Below are positions 27,141 through 36,967 of a stretch of 64,000 nucleotides of DNA, in pieces. Source of the DNA: Alicyclobacillus tolerans (GTDB lineage Bacteria > Bacillota > Bacilli > Alicyclobacillales > Alicyclobacillaceae); contig NZ_JAJFNK010000022.1 in assembly GCF_021739485.1 (NCBI RefSeq), forward strand, positions 1 to 64,000, given 5' to 3'. The number at the start of each line of letters is the position of its first letter. Position 1 is the first letter of the stretch. A program made the translations under genes and the position numbers. Under the pieces are notes generated by a model that made no database searches, was not told the DNA's origin, and worked only from the letters and a program-made list of their open reading frames with translations.

Positions 27141-27165
27141 AAAAAGCCGCCACCCATTGTGGCGG
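27141..27165 (-). terminator. Intrinsic terminator of the SinI-like gene
   Basis: Minus strand CCGCCAC-aatgg-GTGGCGG-C followed by TTTTT, about 60 bases after the sinI-like stop codon. Confidence 0.85.
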
Positions 27166-27175
27166 ACAGCAAACG

Positions 27176-27203
27176 CTTGATGGTTTTTGCTTGATGGTTT
27201 TTG
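27176..27203. repeat. 14-bp tandem duplication
   Basis: CTTGATGGTTTTTG occurs twice in direct succession (27176-27189 and 27190-27203) in the 3' untranslated part of the SinI-like transcript. Confidence 0.9.
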
Positions 27204-27225
27204 TTTGAGGATATGTAAAGACATT

Positions 27226-27390
27226 TCACCCGTAGGAACGGGATTTCTCAGTCGAACTCGCCGTAGGTTGTACTTGTTGCCTGTGCATTTCCAAAAAGAG
27301 CCGAACCTGTTCAACGGTCACCCCTAAAGTGCGCGCGTCGTCCATCAGCCGGACCCATTCTGCCAAGTCCTCGTTTGCATACGCCGCCAT
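27226..27390 (-). CDS. SinI-like anti-repressor
   Basis: 54 residues from ATG 27390 (GTGAGGAG upstream). Residues 8-38, reading EDLAEWVRLMDDARTLG then VTVEQVRLFLEMHRQ, match the SinI helix-hook domain (EWVxLMxEAKxxxxxxEExRxxL). In Bacillus SinI binds SinR and relieves repression of biofilm genes. No SinR-like helix-turn-helix gene is in the window, so the partner is elsewhere. The C-terminal 15 residues are polar and not conserved. The gene is monocistronic, with a c-di-GMP-I riboswitch in its leader and a strong terminator behind. Confidence 0.82.
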   Translation of the reverse strand: MAAYANEDLAEWVRLMDDARTLGVTVEQVRLFLEMHRQQVQPTASSTEKSRSYG

Positions 27391-27421
27391 ACCCCACACT
27401 CCTCACCTGAAAAAGGCTTTC

Positions 27422-27494
27422 AGGCAGCCCGGCCGTCATAGTGTGACACCGTAGACCCGTGGCTTTGCGTCTCCATTTTTCAATGGGTTTGCCT
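27422..27494 (-). ncRNA. c-di-GMP-I riboswitch (GEMM-I)
   Basis: On the minus strand the element starts AGGCAAACC and ends GGGCTGCCT, giving P1 AGGCA/TGCCT. P2 is CCATT-GAAA-AATGG with the GAAA tetraloop; then come GACGCAAAGCCACGGG, CTACGG, TATGACGGCCGGG. Every conserved block of the GEMM-I family is present in order. Directly after it, CCTGAAA-gcctt-TTTCAGG (27406-27424) forms a 7-bp hairpin whose first bases are shared with the 3' side of P1 and whose end abuts the GTGAGGAG ribosome binding site of the SinI-like gene. This shared strand is a natural expression platform. A TATACT (27540-27545) is a candidate -10. Confidence 0.94.
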
Positions 27495-27640
27495 TTGATC
27501 TGAATCTTCTTCTCATAGATTACTGATTTTTCTAAATCGAGTATACACGCATACCTATAAAAACATTGTCGGATTTTGAAAACGCGCGAAAATGTCACAG
27601 ACGGCAGGTCGTCTGCAACAACAGCAAAGTAAATCCCATC

Positions 27641-27680
27641 AAAAAAACGGGGAACCCAGCTGGTATGCCAGGTTCCCCGC
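27641..27680 (-). terminator. Intrinsic terminator of groESL
   Basis: Minus strand GGGGAACC (27671-27678) pairs with GGTTCCCC (from 27650), followed by GTTTTTTTG. Immediately downstream of groEL. Confidence 0.9.
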
Positions 27681-27697
27681 TTCCTCGAAAAGGGGTA

Positions 27698-29329
<1,632 letters not shown>

Positions 29330-29355
29330 TTACCTCCTTAGTCGTTATGTAGGCC

Positions 29356-29640
29356 TTACTTTTCAACGACTGCCAAAATATCACTTTCGCGCAAAATCAA
29401 CAATTCCTCGTTGTCGACTTTGACTTCCGTTCCTGCGTATTTGGAATAGATGACTCGATCTCCGACTTTGACATCCATGGCAATGCGTTGTCCATCTTCG
29501 ACACGGCCGGGTCCAACCGCGACAATTTCGCCCTCTTGCGGTTTTTCTTTAGCTGTGTCCGGCAACAAAATTCCACTGGCCGTTTTCTCTTCCCGCTCTA
29601 CGGCACGTACAACGACGCGGTCTGCGAGTGGCTTCAACAT
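29356..29640 (-). CDS. groES: 10-kDa co-chaperonin GroES
   Basis: Lid of the GroEL chamber, 94 residues of the usual length. [19 protein letters not shown], the mobile loop with [13 protein letters not shown], and the ending [14 protein letters not shown] are all present. ATG 29640 has GAGGAGG ten bases upstream. First gene of groESL. Confidence 0.98.
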   Translation of the reverse strand: MLKPLADRVVVRAVEREEKTASGILLPDTAKEKPQEGEIVAVGPGRVEDGQRIAMDVKVGDRVIYSKYAGTEVKVDNEELLILRESDILAVVEK

Positions 29641-29677
29641 GTGGAAAAAACCTCCTCGGAATGTTTTAGGTCACTTG

Positions 29678-29704
29678 TTAGCACTCATTGACTCTGAGTG
29701 CTAA
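29678..29704. promoter_or_regulatory. CIRCE operator (HrcA site)
   Basis: Perfect TTAGCACTC-N9-GAGTGCTAA. It lies between the promoter at 29719-29747 and the groES start, the standard position for HrcA repression. hrcA is not in the window. Confidence 0.99.
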
Positions 29705-29718
29705 CATCAACACCACTT

Positions 29719-29747
29719 ATGATAATCACTTAAGATTACCTTTGCAA
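29719..29747 (-). promoter_or_regulatory. sigmaA promoter of groESL
   Basis: Minus strand TTGCAA (29742-29747), 17 bp, TATCAT (29719-29724). Transcription would start just before CIRCE. Confidence 0.75.
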
Positions 29748-29889
29748 CAATCCATACGAGATTTTTGCACCTTTTTTGCGGATTTTTTTCATGCATATTC
29801 ATGCATGCCGTGTCGTTCAAACTGTCGGGCTTTCAGGCAAAGGATCCGTTGGGGAGCAAAGACGACTGCGGCAGCAGCCGCCTTTGCAA

Positions 29890-30639
29890 CTACGAAGCGG
29901 GAGACGCACCTTCTGCGTCCTTGGCTTTCAGCTTTCTGCGGTATACGAGTTGGGAAAGCAAAATACTAATTTCGTACAGCAGAATGATGGGGATGACCAC
30001 ACTTAAGTGAGAAATAAGTTCAGGAGGGCTAATCAAAACGCCCAGCACTACGCTGACCAAATAGGCATGCCTGCGAAACTTGCGCAAGACAGCCGGCGTA
30101 ACGACGCCAATGCGCGTCAGAAAGACCACGACAATCGGCAGCTCAAAAATAAATCCGAACGGAATGCAAATGTTCGTCAAGAACGAAAAATACGCGCTCG
30201 CTCGAATCATGAGCTTAAAATTGACTGCACTCAGTTGGATAAGGAACCTGAGAATGGTCGGAAAAATTAAGAACCACGAAAACAGTACACCCACGATGAA
30301 CATGACGAACGTCACGGGCAACAAGCGAACCGTGTATTGGCGCTCTTTGGGCATCAGACCCGGAGCGACGAACTTCCAAAGCTGATACAGCGCGAATGGC
30401 AGCGTAAGCCCGACTGCAACCAGCCCTGCAACCGTCAAATACACAGTAATGACTTCACCGGGCGACACAACGACCAGTTTCACGCCCAGCCGCTGCAGCG
30501 GACTGACGAGATAACCGTAGATGTGCGACACAAACCCCAAACTCAATCCTAACAGAATAACGAACACAATCAGTATATAAATAATGCGTTTACGCAAGTC
30601 TGCCAGGTGATCCACAACGGACATCGGGCCCTCTGTCAT
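29890..30639 (-). CDS. tatC: Sec-independent translocase subunit TatC
   Basis: Core receptor of the twin-arginine translocase, 249 residues, six membrane segments. VVDHLADLRKRI at the N-terminus and FKFVAPGL-like KFVAPGLMPKE after helix two are diagnostic; FGFIFELPIVVVFL precedes helix five. ATG 30639 has GGAGG five bases upstream. End of a seven-gene operon, 12 bp after tatA. Confidence 0.96.
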   Translation of the reverse strand: MTEGPMSVVDHLADLRKRIIYILIVFVILLGLSLGFVSHIYGYLVSPLQRLGVKLVVVSPGEVITVYLTVAGLVAVGLTLPFALYQLWKFVAPGLMPKERQYTVRLLPVTFVMFIVGVLFSWFLIFPTILRFLIQLSAVNFKLMIRASAYFSFLTNICIPFGFIFELPIVVVFLTRIGVVTPAVLRKFRRHAYLVSVVLGVLISPPELISHLSVVIPIILLYEISILLSQLVYRRKLKAKDAEGASPAS

Positions 30640-30651
30640 AGCAGCCTCCGA

Positions 30652-30909
30652 TTAGTTTTTTGCAGTCTCGGTTTCATCCTTCAGTTCAATCGGTTGGACT
30701 GTTGCCGGCCGAACACTTGACGGCTCAGGTTGTTCCGGTTGGCTGTGTGAAGGGGTCTCCTCCATCATACCCTTGGTGGCATCCTTAAATTCGCGCAGAC
30801 CGCGGCCGAATGCCTTTCCGATTTCAGGAAGCTTGCTCGGGCCAAACACCAGCAACAACGCGACAAGAATGAGGATTAAGCCGGACCATCCCATATTCGA
30901 GAGTCCCAT
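30652..30909 (-). CDS. tatA: Sec-independent translocase subunit TatA
   Basis: 85 residues from ATG 30909 (GGAGGTG upstream). Short membrane helix (residues 7-22), hinge [10 protein letters not shown], amphipathic helix [16 protein letters not shown], acidic/proline-rich tail. With TatC it forms a minimal TatAC system. Its operon neighbours make molybdenum cofactor, and molybdoenzymes are classical Tat cargo. Confidence 0.95.
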   Translation of the reverse strand: MGLSNMGWSGLILILVALLLVFGPSKLPEIGKAFGRGLREFKDATKGMMEETPSHSQPEQPEPSSVRPATVQPIELKDETETAKN

Positions 30910-30914
30910 CGAGT

Positions 30915-31475
30915 TCACCTCCGTACTTTTGGGTCGTTGTGCCAAAAATCAAAGCACAAGCTATCTACCCGGTTTTCATCATACACCCGGGCGTCCACGG
31001 CGACAAGGTGAGAAACGGCTGCCGGCGCGATCACCGCGAAAAGACCGGTCAACTCTGCCTGGTTTACCCATTTGACATGGGATTCGTCTCGTAGGACGGC
31101 GACTTTCGGCAGATCGCTTCGTTTGAACCCTTCAACCACGACAATGTCCAGGGGCTGGCCTTGCCGCTCAGCCAATTCGGCCGTCCGTCGGCACAGCGCT
31201 TCCGGGTCTGCTGCGTCCGGGTCTGCTGCTGCGCGCAAAAGCGTGCGCCCACCCCCAGTCAACAGCGTGTACGAGGCCCCCGAAGCTGTGAATTGCTCGG
31301 TATCGCTTTCCGGCTTTTCCCAGTCATCCGATTGGCCGGGTTGGAGGTGTCCGTCGTGTTTGACGACGCCGACCCGAAGTCCTTGCTGAACCCAGCACTT
31401 GACGAGGGCGTTGACCGCCCTGGTCTTCCCGGAATTTTGAAGACCTACGACGGAGATGAGCCGCGGGTTATTCAT
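30915..31475 (-). CDS. mobB: Molybdopterin-guanine dinucleotide biosynthesis protein B
   Basis: P-loop GTPase that assists loading of guanylated molybdopterin, 186 residues. Walker [18 protein letters not shown] is characteristic. ATG 31475 overlaps the moeA-like stop by eight bases. A 15-bp direct duplication (31201-31230) encodes a repeated AADP segment in the middle of the protein, in frame. Confidence 0.93.
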   Translation of the reverse strand: MNNPRLISVVGLQNSGKTRAVNALVKCWVQQGLRVGVVKHDGHLQPGQSDDWEKPESDTEQFTASGASYTLLTGGGRTLLRAAADPDAADPEALCRRTAELAERQGQPLDIVVVEGFKRSDLPKVAVLRDESHVKWVNQAELTGLFAVIAPAAVSHLVAVDARVYDENRVDSLCFDFWHNDPKVRR

Positions 31476-32460
31476 TCAACCAGCCGCCGGCTCCATGACG
31501 CGCCACATCTGCCTTGCTCAGTTGGATACCAGCCAGGACCCGCGGCAGCAGTACGTCAAAGGAGGTCTGGCGGTCGTAGATGACTGCGCCGGGCAGCCCG
31601 AAGACCGGAGTGCCGTTGCGATAAGCCAACATCAGCATGGAGCCAGGGAGCATCGGTGTTCCATAGGTCACAACCTCGGTGGCTGCCTGGCGAATGGCTG
31701 CCGGAGAACGGTCGTCCGGGTCCACCGACATCCCCCCGGTGACGCACACAATCGTTGCTCCGTCCTCACAGGCCCGGACGATTTCCTGCACAATCCTCTC
31801 CTGCTCGTCCCCCGTCATCACCTGACTGACCACCTGTGCGCCATAAGCCGCAAACTTGTTGGTGAGTGCCGGGCCAAACTTGTCCTCGATGCGGCCCGTA
31901 AGAATCTCGCTTCCCGTGGTGACAAGAGCGACGCGATGCTCGCCGTACGGCAGGACTTCGATCACTTTGCGCCCGTCGGATCTCGGCAAAGCCAGCTGCT
32001 CGACTCGTTCTACCTTGTCCTTTTTCACAGTCAACGGGATGGGGCGTACGCCTGCGACCGACGTGCCTTGTTTCACGTGAATGAACGGTCGGCGCGTCGT
32101 GATGGAAATGTCGTCAATCAGGTTCATTTCCAGCAGGCGCTGCTCGTCGATCCACAACATCCCGTCATACTCCGCCTTCAAGACCACTTTTCCTTCGTGC
32201 ACGTCGGAGTGCACCAGGCCTTGACCGGCGATGGCTTGAGCCATCCGGACAGCGCCGTCGTTTTCGTGCAGTTCGTCGTCTTCCAGTTCCAAAACGTAGA
32301 TGTAGCGCTTGCCGATATCGAGCAACACCGGAATGTCCTCTTCGCGTACGATGTGCCCCTTGTGAAAGACGGGACCTTTGAATTCTCCAGGTACAATCCG
32401 CGTCAAGTCGTGAGCTAAGGGCATGCCCACCGCCTGTTCTACAGGTATCTCCCGTTTCAT
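31468..32460 (-). CDS. MoeA-like molybdopterin-binding protein
   Basis: 330 residues from ATG 32460 (GGAGGTG upstream), overlapping the mobA stop as ATGA. The N-terminus (EIPVEQAVGMPLAHDLTRIVPGEF...) and the MoCF-binding domain near residues 170-310 (VALVTTGSEIL, CVTGGMSVDPDDRSP) identify a short MoeA relative that lacks part of classical MoeA (usually about 400 residues). Presumed to bind or metallate molybdopterin; it might replace or supplement MoeA, which is not seen elsewhere here. Confidence 0.82.
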   Translation of the reverse strand: MKREIPVEQAVGMPLAHDLTRIVPGEFKGPVFHKGHIVREEDIPVLLDIGKRYIYVLELEDDELHENDGAVRMAQAIAGQGLVHSDVHEGKVVLKAEYDGMLWIDEQRLLEMNLIDDISITTRRPFIHVKQGTSVAGVRPIPLTVKKDKVERVEQLALPRSDGRKVIEVLPYGEHRVALVTTGSEILTGRIEDKFGPALTNKFAAYGAQVVSQVMTGDEQERIVQEIVRACEDGATIVCVTGGMSVDPDDRSPAAIRQAATEVVTYGTPMLPGSMLMLAYRNGTPVFGLPGAVIYDRQTSFDVLLPRVLAGIQLSKADVARHGAGGWLNE

Positions 32461-33101
32461 GTGTACACCTCCGTACAAGCTTCCAGCCAAGTCTGATATT
32501 CCTCTTTGGTATGAACCGGCCGGGTCCACCACTGCGGCCAGCCTTGTAAAACGCTGTCGATTTCGGCCAAACGCAAGCGCTGCAAGGCTGGGAGCAGCCG
32601 GGCGTGGCCTTCCCGGTACGTCTGTACAAACGCGCCTTTACAGCGAAAGCGGTAACATCCCAACAACGGCTGCACCTTCCCCTCGCGGCGAACCAAGACT
32701 CCGTCCCAGCTTTCCCCCAACACCCGCAGTCGATCGCGGCACGTCTGCAAAACCTGGGGCGCTACTCCGGGCAAATCGCCCGCGACCAGAAAAACTGCTT
32801 CACTCTCTTGCACCTGCGCCCACACCTGTTGCAGAGCCGCCAACGGTCCCCGCTGAGGGGCAAGGTCCGCGTGGACCTGAATGCGGGTGCCAAGTTCAAT
32901 CGGCAAAGACTTCAGTGCCTCTGTCTGACCAGTATGCGACGGAGCCGCCGCCACGTGAACGTCTTGCGCGACAGCGCCAGCCGTCTGCACCACGTGAGCC
33001 AAAATGGTCCCGTCTTCTGTGCGGCAACGAGGCAGTGCGAGCTTGTCCACTCCCATACGGCGGCTTGCCCCGCCCGCCAAGATCACGGCCGCAGTGCGCA
33101 T
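32457..33101 (-). CDS. mobA: Molybdenum cofactor guanylyltransferase
   Basis: Nucleotidyltransferase that attaches GMP to molybdopterin, 214 residues. N-terminal LAGGASRRMGVDKLAL is the NTP-binding signature; VFLVAGDLPGVAP carries the metal-binding Asp. ATG 33101 overlaps the upstream gene by 19 bases. CTP-specific relatives (MocA) share the fold, but the pairing with mobB favours GTP. Confidence 0.92.
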   Translation of the reverse strand: MRTAAVILAGGASRRMGVDKLALPRCRTEDGTILAHVVQTAGAVAQDVHVAAAPSHTGQTEALKSLPIELGTRIQVHADLAPQRGPLAALQQVWAQVQESEAVFLVAGDLPGVAPQVLQTCRDRLRVLGESWDGVLVRREGKVQPLLGCYRFRCKGAFVQTYREGHARLLPALQRLRLAEIDSVLQGWPQWWTRPVHTKEEYQTWLEACTEVYT

Positions 33102-33706
33102 TTTGTCACCCCTAGTTCCGTCACCACATAGTCCATACCCTCGTCATGCGGCTCATCGGGCAGCGCAGGGACAAGCTGAATTGCGTACGCGACGCCAATC
33201 CGGATGGCGTGGACGGATGGATCGCTGAGAAAACGGTCGTAAAAGCCTCCTCCGTAACCAATGCGCTGACCTTTCGGAGTAAACGCCAATCCGGGGACGA
33301 CCAAAGCCGCCAGTTCCTTCGGCGCAACCGCTGCAGCATCCATGGCTGGTTCTAAAATCCCGTATACTCCGGGAGTCAGAGTCGTATTCTCCTCAACCCG
33401 AAAAAATTGCAAAGCGCGTTTGGCGACGTCCGTTTTTGAAAGGGCGGTTGTCCACCCCTTATGCCGGAGCTCTTGCCGCGCAGCAAATACATCCACTTCC
33501 CCGCGGATGGGGTGAAACAGCCCAACAACGGGCGGATAAAGCTGCGCCGGTCCCGGAAAACCCCGCGTCGCAAAACCCTCGTACCGAAGGTCTTGCAGCA
33601 AGTCCACCACCAACCGGCGAATCCGCTCATCCGCACTGCTGCGCTGAAGATGGGTCATTTGTTGCCGTTCGCGAAGCATCCGTTGACGAAGCTCGGTCTT
33701 TTCCAT
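33083..33706 (-). CDS. 5-formyltetrahydrofolate cyclo-ligase
   Basis: ATP-dependent conversion of 5-formyl-THF to 5,10-methenyl-THF, 207 residues from ATG 33706. Family marks: basic helical N-terminus (LRQRMLRERQQM), and GYGGGFYDRFLS in the active site. Restores the one-carbon pool used by PurN and PurH. Overlaps mobA by 19 bases and follows the PAP2 gene by about 20. Confidence 0.93.
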   Translation of the reverse strand: MEKTELRQRMLRERQQMTHLQRSSADERIRRLVVDLLQDLRYEGFATRGFPGPAQLYPPVVGLFHPIRGEVDVFAARQELRHKGWTTALSKTDVAKRALQFFRVEENTTLTPGVYGILEPAMDAAAVAPKELAALVVPGLAFTPKGQRIGYGGGFYDRFLSDPSVHAIRIGVAYAIQLVPALPDEPHDEGMDYVVTELGVTKCALRP

Positions 33707-33725
33707 TCGCGTCCCTCTTCTGGAT

Positions 33726-34625
33726 TCAGTCCGCATCCTTCTTTTTGTATAAGCCGCAAAGTTCAAACACATAAGGCGCCAGAAGCGTGCCCCACAATCC
33801 AGTCAGCAATCCTTTGAGGACCTCCCAAAAGACCGTATCCTGCGGCCACTTTATTAACCATTGTACCGCAATCAGACCCGCAATGCCGATGACGGCGGCA
33901 GAAATTCGCTTCCATAAAACGGGGTCGATCCGCAGGTTCAACCATCGCTCTTCTAACGCGGCACCGCTGCCGATGCCCAACAACAAAGAGGCGTAGCTGG
34001 CCGAGGTACTATCGCGGTGCAGCAACAATAACACCAGCGGAAACGCGATCGCCATGGTAAGCCGTATGGAAAAAGAATAGCTGCGATAGCTCCACCACTT
34101 GCCCAGTGCCCAGCCAACTACTGCGAAGGCCAAACCGAACGCCCAGCCTGTCAGGACGTCAAGCGGCCAGTGCAGTCCAAGGTACAACCGCGAAACGCCA
34201 ATGGCAAACACCAAAACCAATACAACGAACCACAGCCAGCGTCGCTTTGCCCAGGCTCCCACCATCCACCAAAACGTCAACGTCCCCTGCGCGTGGCCGC
34301 TTGGCATCGAAAGGCCGGACGCGCTGCTAGCGAAGTCCGTACGAATTCCCGGAACTCCGGTCGGACGCCGCACGTGAAACAGAACCTTTGTCCAAGCATT
34401 GACATACATGGAAGTTAAAAATACGTAGGTCAAGCGCAAACCGATCTCGCGGTTTACAGCCCAAAACAACACCGGAAGCACGAGCATGTAGAACCATTCC
34501 AAGCCCGTGAAAGACACGGCCCTGGCGACCTGGTCGAGAATTGGAGAGTGAAACGACTGCAGCCACAACAACAAGTGATACTGCCACCCGTACCCTGAGG
34601 GCAGCGGAAAATCGAGTTCGGACAC
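33726..34625 (-). CDS. PAP2-superfamily membrane phosphatase
   Basis: 299 residues, about eight membrane segments. All three acid-phosphatase motifs are present: KVLFHVRRP, PSGH and SRLYLGLHWPLD. Likely acts on lipid phosphates such as undecaprenyl-PP or phosphatidic acid outside the membrane. GTG 34625 is chosen because GGGAGG precedes it by eight bases; GTG 34646 is possible. First gene of the operon leading to tatC. Confidence 0.88.
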   Translation of the reverse strand: MSELDFPLPSGYGWQYHLLLWLQSFHSPILDQVARAVSFTGLEWFYMLVLPVLFWAVNREIGLRLTYVFLTSMYVNAWTKVLFHVRRPTGVPGIRTDFASSASGLSMPSGHAQGTLTFWWMVGAWAKRRWLWFVVLVLVFAIGVSRLYLGLHWPLDVLTGWAFGLAFAVVGWALGKWWSYRSYSFSIRLTMAIAFPLVLLLLHRDSTSASYASLLLGIGSGAALEERWLNLRIDPVLWKRISAAVIGIAGLIAVQWLIKWPQDTVFWEVLKGLLTGLWGTLLAPYVFELCGLYKKKDAD

Positions 34626-34797
34626 GCTATCAGCCTCCCTGAACACAATTGCCCCTTGTCAGACCGCTGGGGTACACTGTTGTCGGAATCCCATTGGTTG
34701 AGCGAAGACAAACGACGGGACGAAAGTCCCTTTTTCACATGCATATTCGCGTCTCGTCCAAGTAAGACGAGCCTTTGCAAAATTTAAGGAGACGAGC

Positions 34798-36834
34798 ATG
34801 AACCTATTGCAGGCAAATCGCATTGAAAAACAGTACGACGGCCACGAAATTTTAAGAGGCGCAAACTTGGCGGTGCAGTCGAAAGAACGGGTTGCACTCG
34901 TGGGACAAAACGGGGCTGGAAAGTCGACGCTCTTGCGCATCGTCATTGGCGAGGAAAACCCCGATGCAGGCGAGGTCAGCCTGGCCAGAGGCGCATCGCT
35001 CGGGTATGTATCACAGTTTGTCAGTGCGCAGGGTCAAGTGACGGTGTATGACTACGTCGCTGAAAGCTTTCAGGCCGTATTTGACATGGAGAATCGGATG
35101 CGCGGCATGGAAAAGCAGATGTCCGATCCGGCTGTGTACAGGGACGAACAACAGTTTCTCACGCTCTCGGAGTCGTACGACCGGTTGCAGCACGAATTTC
35201 TGGAAGCAGGCGGCTATTCCGTCTCCTCGAGAATCCGACGCGTGTTGGACGGCCTGTCGTTCCCGGCAGAGATGCACCAACTCTCGGTGGAAAGCCTGAG
35301 CGGCGGGCAGAAGACGAGGCTTTCCCTGGCCCGGCTGCTGGCCATGCAGCCCGACCTTTTAGTCCTCGACGAACCGACGAACTACCTGGACACCGACACG
35401 TTGTCGTGGCTTGAAGACTACTTACAGTCGTACGACGGGGCCGTTTTGGTGGTGTCGCACGACCGCTACTTTCTCGACAAGGTGGCCACCGCCTTGTACG
35501 AGTTGGAGAATGGACAGACCGCGCGCTACACGGGCAACTACAGCGACTTTATCGAACAAAAGGCAGCGCGGCAGGAGCAGGAGCAAAAACGCTACGAAGC
35601 ACAACAGAAAGACATAGCGCGCATGGAAGAGTTCGTGCAGCGCAACATTGTTCGCGCCTCCACGACAAAGCGGGCGCAAAGCCGCAGAAAGCTGCTTGAG
35701 CGCATGGAACGGATCGAGCGCCCGTCAGCCAATGTTCCAAAACTCGCGCTGAACTTCGAATGTGCCAGGACCTCCGGCAAAGACGTCTTGTCCGTTCAGG
35801 ACGCCGTGCTCGGGTACCCGGGCAAACGATTGGCCGGACCTTTGAACCTAGAAGTTCACCGCGGCCAGAGAGTAGCGGTGATTGGCCCAAACGGCGTCGG
35901 AAAAACCACTTTTCTGAAGGCTCTCACGGGCGATTGGCCTCCTCAGTCCGGCAGTGTCCACTGGGGTGTCGGCGTGGAATTGGGGTATTACGACCAGGAG
36001 CAAAAGAACCTCGACTCGACGAAGACGGTTCTGGAGCAAATTCACGACGAGTACCCCGGACTCGACCTCACGACGGTCCGTACGGCTCTTGGGCGATTTC
36101 TCTTTCGCGGTGAAGACGTACAAAAACCGGTTGCAGCGCTCAGCGGCGGAGAGCGAAGCCGGCTTTCCTTGTGCCGTTTGATGTTGCAGCAAGCGAACGT
36201 TTTGGTTTTGGACGAGCCGACCAACCACTTGGACTTGTTGAGCAAGGAAGTCCTCGAGGATGCCCTGGATGACTACCCAGGGACCATCTTGTTCGTCTCT
36301 CACGACCGCTACTTTATCGATGCCCTTGCCAGCCACGTGGCCGTTTTGGGAGAGTCCGGGTTTACTTTGTACATTGGAAACTACACGGAATACCAGACCA
36401 AAAAAGCTGCCGACGAAAAATGGGCCGAGGAGACCGCAGCTTCCGAACCCTCTGGGCGCGCAAAACGGTCCAATCCATCCCTACAAGGATTTGAATCCGT
36501 CTTTAGTGGGCCTTCCCGGCAAGAAAACTTAAAAAGCCCTGCTTTGTCGGGTGAAAACGACGGAGGCGAGGCGCCAAAACGGCGGGTGGTTCGCTCCGCA
36601 GACCTGCGCAAGCTGCGCGAACGGGTTCAACAGTTGGAAGCTCGGATTTCCGAAATCGAAGACAGGCAGCAAGCCATCGGCGACGAACTGGTGAGCGCAG
36701 GTATGGAACAGGACCTCGACACGGTCCAAAAACTCAATCTGGAGTTGGAAGCGCTCGGGAAGGAACACGAAGTAAAACTGACGGAGTGGGAACAGGCGGC
36801 TTTTGACCTCGAGGAATTGGAATCCGGTCTGTAA
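34798..36834 (+). CDS. ABC-F family ATPase (YdiF-like)
   Basis: 678 residues, no membrane segment. Two ABC domains: first with GQNGAGKST, LSGGQKTRL and LVLDEPTNYLD; second with GPNGVGKTT, LSGGERSRL and LVLDEPTNHLD; the charged interdomain linker (about residues 245-310) that reaches into the ribosome; and a C-terminal coiled coil (about 600-675). ABC-F proteins act on ribosomes, for rescue of stalled complexes or antibiotic protection; which one is not told by sequence. ATG 34798 has AAGGAG. Divergent from the PAP2 operon; position next to tsaD-type genes echoes ydiF in B. subtilis. Confidence 0.93.
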   Translation: MNLLQANRIEKQYDGHEILRGANLAVQSKERVALVGQNGAGKSTLLRIVIGEENPDAGEVSLARGASLGYVSQFVSAQGQVTVYDYVAESFQAVFDMENRMRGMEKQMSDPAVYRDEQQFLTLSESYDRLQHEFLEAGGYSVSSRIRRVLDGLSFPAEMHQLSVESLSGGQKTRLSLARLLAMQPDLLVLDEPTNYLDTDTLSWLEDYLQSYDGAVLVVSHDRYFLDKVATALYELENGQTARYTGNYSDFIEQKAARQEQEQKRYEAQQKDIARMEEFVQRNIVRASTTKRAQSRRKLLERMERIERPSANVPKLALNFECARTSGKDVLSVQDAVLGYPGKRLAGPLNLEVHRGQRVAVIGPNGVGKTTFLKALTGDWPPQSGSVHWGVGVELGYYDQEQKNLDSTKTVLEQIHDEYPGLDLTTVRTALGRFLFRGEDVQKPVAALSGGERSRLSLCRLMLQQANVLVLDEPTNHLDLLSKEVLEDALDDYPGTILFVSHDRYFIDALASHVAVLGESGFTLYIGNYTEYQTKKAADEKWAEETAASEPSGRAKRSNPSLQGFESVFSGPSRQENLKSPALSGENDGGEAPKRRVVRSADLRKLRERVQQLEARISEIEDRQQAIGDELVSAGMEQDLDTVQKLNLELEALGKEHEVKLTEWEQAAFDLEELESGL

Positions 36835-36888
36835 CCGCAAAGCGTACAAGCCGCTGGCTGGGCTTGCAAGGTCATTCGCCATTTGAAA

Positions 36889-36931
36889 GGGCCGTCCCAG
36901 AGCCGCCGCGAGGCGGTAGTCAGGACGGCCC
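36889..36931. terminator. Bidirectional hairpin between convergent genes
   Basis: GGGCCGTCC (36889-36897) and GGACGGCCC (36923-36931) form a 9-bp stem with a second small stem CCGCC/GGCGG in the loop. It separates the ABC-F gene (plus) from the lipoprotein gene (minus). A T tract is lacking on both sides, so strength is uncertain. Confidence 0.6.
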
Positions 36932-36967
36932 GCGTGATTATCTTTGCCTATCCTTTCGTGGTTGGCC

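Noticed and set aside
27060..27314. 84-codon minus-strand ORF overlapping sinI
   Set aside because: Out of frame with the SinI-like gene, includes its terminator, and lacks a Shine-Dalgarno.
27311..27598. 95-codon minus-strand ORF covering the riboswitch
   Set aside because: It runs through the c-di-GMP aptamer and the start of the SinI-like gene in another frame, has no ribosome binding site and an unlikely composition.
34750..34772. GTCTCGTC/GACGAG hairpin as a terminator before the ABC-F gene
   Set aside because: No T tract and it lies in the leader of a plus-strand gene; possibly only a small leader hairpin.
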